Shown here in pieces: positions 5,345 to 7,562 of a DNA stretch of 7,562 nucleotides. The stretch is from an uncultured bacterium (lineage in GTDB: Bacteria; Actinomycetota; Coriobacteriia; Coriobacteriales; Coriobacteriaceae), in assembly GCA_905215275.1 (NCBI GenBank), contig CAJMPE010000096.1, positions 1-7,562 on the forward strand, written 5' to 3'. A program made the translations under genes and the position numbers. Within the stretch, counting starts at the first letter, position 1, and every line of letters starts with the position of its first letter. The notes under the pieces are model-generated. The model searched no databases, was not told where the DNA came from, and saw only the letters and a list, made by a program, of their open reading frames with translations.

Positions 5345-5452
5345 CGCACCCCATGGGACCCATTGCCGCATGGCTGAAAACGGGCCTTCAGCATCCTCCA
5401 GGTGCATTCCTGAGCAAATCACACCGGACCAACGGTCGGATGCGGCAAACAA

Positions 5453-5484
5453 AAGGGCCCCGAGCGTAGTTGCTCGGGGCCCTT
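5453..5484 (-). terminator. Intrinsic terminator of the DEAD-box helicase gene
   Basis: A perfect 13-bp GC-rich stem (5453-5465 with 5472-5484) with a 6-base loop is followed on the minus strand by TTTTGTTT. It starts 32 bases after the helicase stop. The plus-strand side has no T-tract, so it works in the helicase direction. Confidence 0.92.
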
Positions 5485-5516
5485 AGTTCGCCTCGCTCTA
5501 GCGTGCGACGCGTATG

Positions 5517-7562
5517 TTACTTGCGCTTGCCGCCGCCGTCGCCGGGACGACGGGAGCTGCCGCCGTGCTTGCCGCCACGATTGTTACCATAGCTGCCACG
5601 GTTATCGCGACCGCCGGCACGACCGCCACGGGAGCCAGCCTGGTTGCCGCCACGCCCACCGCGATAGCCGCCACGGCGCTCCTCGCGGGTGTCATCGTAG
5701 TTGCGCCAGTCATCGCGACGATCGCGGCTGGCCCGCGGGTCGCGACGATCGCGCGACTCACCCGAGCGACCAGCGCTGCCGCGGCCACCGTTGCCGCGGG
5801 CGCCTTCACGACGCTCAACGCCGCGGCCGCCCTCGCGGCCTCCGCGCTCGTCAAAGCGCTTGCCGCCGCGGGTACCACGCTCGTCACGCGAACCACGACC
5901 CTCGCCGCCACGGCGCTCATCACGACCGCCGCGCTCGTCATTACGACCGGAGCGACGACGGTCGCCCGAGCCGCGCTTGCCGCCATGCGAGCCACGGCCC
6001 TCGTCCCCGCGCTCAACACGGCGACGACCGCCTCGGTCCTCGTCCTCGCGACGACGGCGATGCGCCTCACCCTGGAACTGCTTGGCACGGCGCTCGGCAC
6101 GGTTGCCGCGCGAAGCCTGCTCGACGGCAGCAGCACCGCCGCGCTCCTCGGCAGCCACCTCGCGGGCCACGCTCTCCACAGCCTCGTCCACGCGAGCCTG
6201 AACGCCCTCGCGCACGCGGGTCTTGCCGCCGCGCTTGGGACGGCTCGGACGCTCGCCGTCGCCACGACGCTCGTCGCGGCCGCGGTTGGAACGACCGGCC
6301 ACATCGCCGTAGTCATCGCCGTTGCGCTTGCCGTCGCGACGTGCCTGCTCAAGCTTCTTCTTGCTCTTGGACTTGCCGCGCTTGGTCTTCTTCTTCACCT
6401 TAAAGGCCGCAGGGTCGCGCTCGGGGTCAACCGCGGGCGGGTTGGGTCCCACATGCAGGTCGCCGGCCTCGTAGATGTCGGCCGTCTTGTCCATGAGCTT
6501 CTCGATCTCGTAGAACTCATCGACATCCTGCTCGGTCACAAACGTGATGGCCCAGCCCAGCTCGCCGGCACGGCCCGTACGGCCAATACGGTGGATGTAG
6601 TCGGTCGGCTCGGCCGGCACGTCAAAGTTCACGACGTAGCGCACGTCGCTGATGTCGATGCCGCGGGCGAGCACGTCGGTCGCCACCAGCACGTCGACGG
6701 TGCCGTCGCGGAAGGCCGAAAGCGCGCGCTCGCGCTGCGCCTGGCTGCGGTTGCCGTGAATCGCGGCGGCCTTGATGCCCTTACGCTCCAGACGACGGCA
6801 GCAGCTGTCGGCGCGGTGCTTGGTGCGCATAAAGACGATAGTGCGCTCCGGGCCCTCCTTTTTGAGGAACTCGGGCAGCAGGTTGTTCTTGGCCTCGATG
6901 GACACCGGGAACACAAACTGGTCGACGGTGTCGGCGGTCGACGTGGCAGGCGCGATCTCCACGCGGGCCGGGTCGCTCACCAGGTCGGTGATCTCGCCCA
7001 CGGCCTCCTCGTCGAGCGTGGCCGAGAACAGCAGCGTCTGGCGCTCGGCCGGCGTCTCGCGCACAATACGGCGAACGGCGGGCAAAAAGCCCATGTCGAG
7101 CATGCGGTCGGCCTCGTCCAGCACCAGCACCTTGACCTCGTTCAGGTGGCAGGCGCCCTGTTCGATCAGGTCGACCAGGCGGCCCGGCGTGGCCACCAGG
7201 ATGTCGCAGCCGTACTTGAGGGCCGCGGTTTGCGGCTTGTAGCTCACGCCGCCCACGACAGTCACGGCGACATGGCCGGTGACGTCGGCAATCTTGCCGG
7301 CGACCTCGTCAATCTGCTGGGCGAGCTCGCGCGTGGGGGTGATGACGAGCATCGCGGGGCCGCGGCCGTTGCCCTCGGGCTTCTTGGCGCCGCGACGGCG
7401 GTTGCGGCCGCCACGCTCGCGCACGGGCTTGGGCGGAGCGATGTGCTCCAGGTTGTTCATGGTCGGCAGCAGGAAGGCAGCCGTCTTGCCGGTGCCGGTC
7501 TGAGCGGCGGCAAGCAGGTCGCGGCCCTCGAGCACCACGGGAATCGAGCCGGCCTGCACGGG
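5517..7562 (-). CDS. DEAD-box ATP-dependent RNA helicase, RhlE-like, with long Arg/Gly-rich tail (5' partial)
   Basis: This RNA helicase probably acts in ribosome assembly or RNA turnover. The gene runs off the right edge; the codon at 7557-7559 is an internal GTG (Val of the Q-motif region), so the true start and probably a few dozen residues are missing. Numbering from that Val, the motifs are I AQTGTGKT (19-26), Ia PTRELAQQ (75-82), Ib TPGR (124-127), II DEAD (148-151), III SAT (179-181), IV IVFMRT (241-246), V ATDVLARGID (293-302) and VI HRIGRTGR (323-330). All catalytic elements are intact. Between motifs I and Ia is an unusual basic insert (about 46-67). From about 385 to the end (680) the protein is low-complexity: a Lys-rich block (390-402), a short helical Ala/Glu stretch (452-482), then about 200 residues of RGG, DERGG and SRD repeats, likely disordered and RNA-binding. 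The upstream context is not visible. Confidence 0.95.
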   Translation of the reverse strand, partial: PVQAGSIPVVLEGRDLLAAAQTGTGKTAAFLLPTMNNLEHIAPPKPVRERGGRNRRRGAKKPEGNGRGPAMLVITPTRELAQQIDEVAGKIADVTGHVAVTVVGGVSYKPQTAALKYGCDILVATPGRLVDLIEQGACHLNEVKVLVLDEADRMLDMGFLPAVRRIVRETPAERQTLLFSATLDEEAVGEITDLVSDPARVEIAPATSTADTVDQFVFPVSIEAKNNLLPEFLKKEGPERTIVFMRTKHRADSCCRRLERKGIKAAAIHGNRSQAQRERALSAFRDGTVDVLVATDVLARGIDISDVRYVVNFDVPAEPTDYIHRIGRTGRAGELGWAITFVTEQDVDEFYEIEKLMDKTADIYEAGDLHVGPNPPAVDPERDPAAFKVKKKTKRGKSKSKKKLEQARRDGKRNGDDYGDVAGRSNRGRDERRGDGERPSRPKRGGKTRVREGVQARVDEAVESVAREVAAEERGGAAAVEQASRGNRAERRAKQFQGEAHRRRREDEDRGGRRRVERGDEGRGSHGGKRGSGDRRRSGRNDERGGRDERRGGEGRGSRDERGTRGGKRFDERGGREGGRGVERREGARGNGGRGSAGRSGESRDRRDPRASRDRRDDWRNYDDTREERRGGYRGGRGGNQAGSRGGRAGGRDNRGSYGNNRGGKHGGSSRRPGDGGGKRK

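Larger units (their letters stand above)
5009..5452. other. Non-coding stretch between the EFR1-type gene and the helicase terminator
   Basis: No convincing gene is seen here in about 440 bases. The open frames (minus 5363 to 4944, plus 5069 to 5377) have no ribosome site or recognisable motif, and the minus one ends inside a REP-like element. The stretch must hold the promoter of the EFR1-type gene, but I cannot place it with confidence. It contains a 21-bp-spaced TTGCATA pair and a long-range inverted motif, listed separately. Confidence 0.6.

Noticed and set aside
4944..5363. 139-codon minus-strand open frame
   Set aside because: There is no ribosome site or motif, and its end is translated repeat sequence, so I do not call it a gene.
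5498..6352. 284-codon minus-strand Ala/Val/Arg frame
   Set aside because: It is the out-of-frame reading of the Arg/Gly-rich helicase tail; low complexity and no independent start signal.

Overview
The window reads as chromosomal DNA from a fairly GC-rich anaerobic Actinomycetota, most likely a gut Coriobacteriia of the Collinsella type. This rests on the gene mix (a BglG-controlled sugar PTS, an EFR1-type flavodoxin/ferredoxin protein, a DEAD-box helicase with a huge Arg/Gly tail), the strong GC-ending codons and the repeat style. It is an inference from memory of such genomes, not a database result. Every supported gene is on the minus strand, so the reading order is from high to low coordinates.

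From right to left: (1) 7562-5517, a DEAD-box RNA helicase whose first residues lie beyond the window edge, closed by a textbook intrinsic terminator at 5453-5484. (2) A gene-poor stretch of about 590 bases (5452-4861) with two inverted copies of a TGCAGAATACTCC motif and a palindromic REP-like element. (3) 4860-4099, an EFR1-type flavodoxin/2x[4Fe-4S] protein, bracketed by two copies of the REP-like palindrome in the same orientation. (4) A regulatory region (4017-3756) holding a repeat pair, a perfect match to the LytTR-family double operator, a sigma70-like promoter, and a leader RNA that can fold into two mutually exclusive hairpins. (5) A sugar PTS operon: EIIA (3755-3243), BglG/LicT antiterminator (3236-2370), EIICB permease (2270-654), and a downstream gene starting at 650.

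EIIA and EIICB together make one complete glucose-superfamily PTS transporter. The BglG-type protein is the expected sensor of its phosphorylation state and probably acts on the leader RNA upstream of EIIA. The last gene starts as a GH4 6-phospho-alpha-glucosidase should, which fits an alpha-glucoside PTS.

After about 22-26 residues, however, that last protein becomes the C-terminal half of methylaspartate ammonia-lyase, an unrelated enzyme of glutamate fermentation. The join lies in a stretch that fits both proteins. This is either a metagenome/assembly chimera near a contig end or a real microhomology deletion or recombination. It should not be annotated as a functional enzyme until read support is checked.
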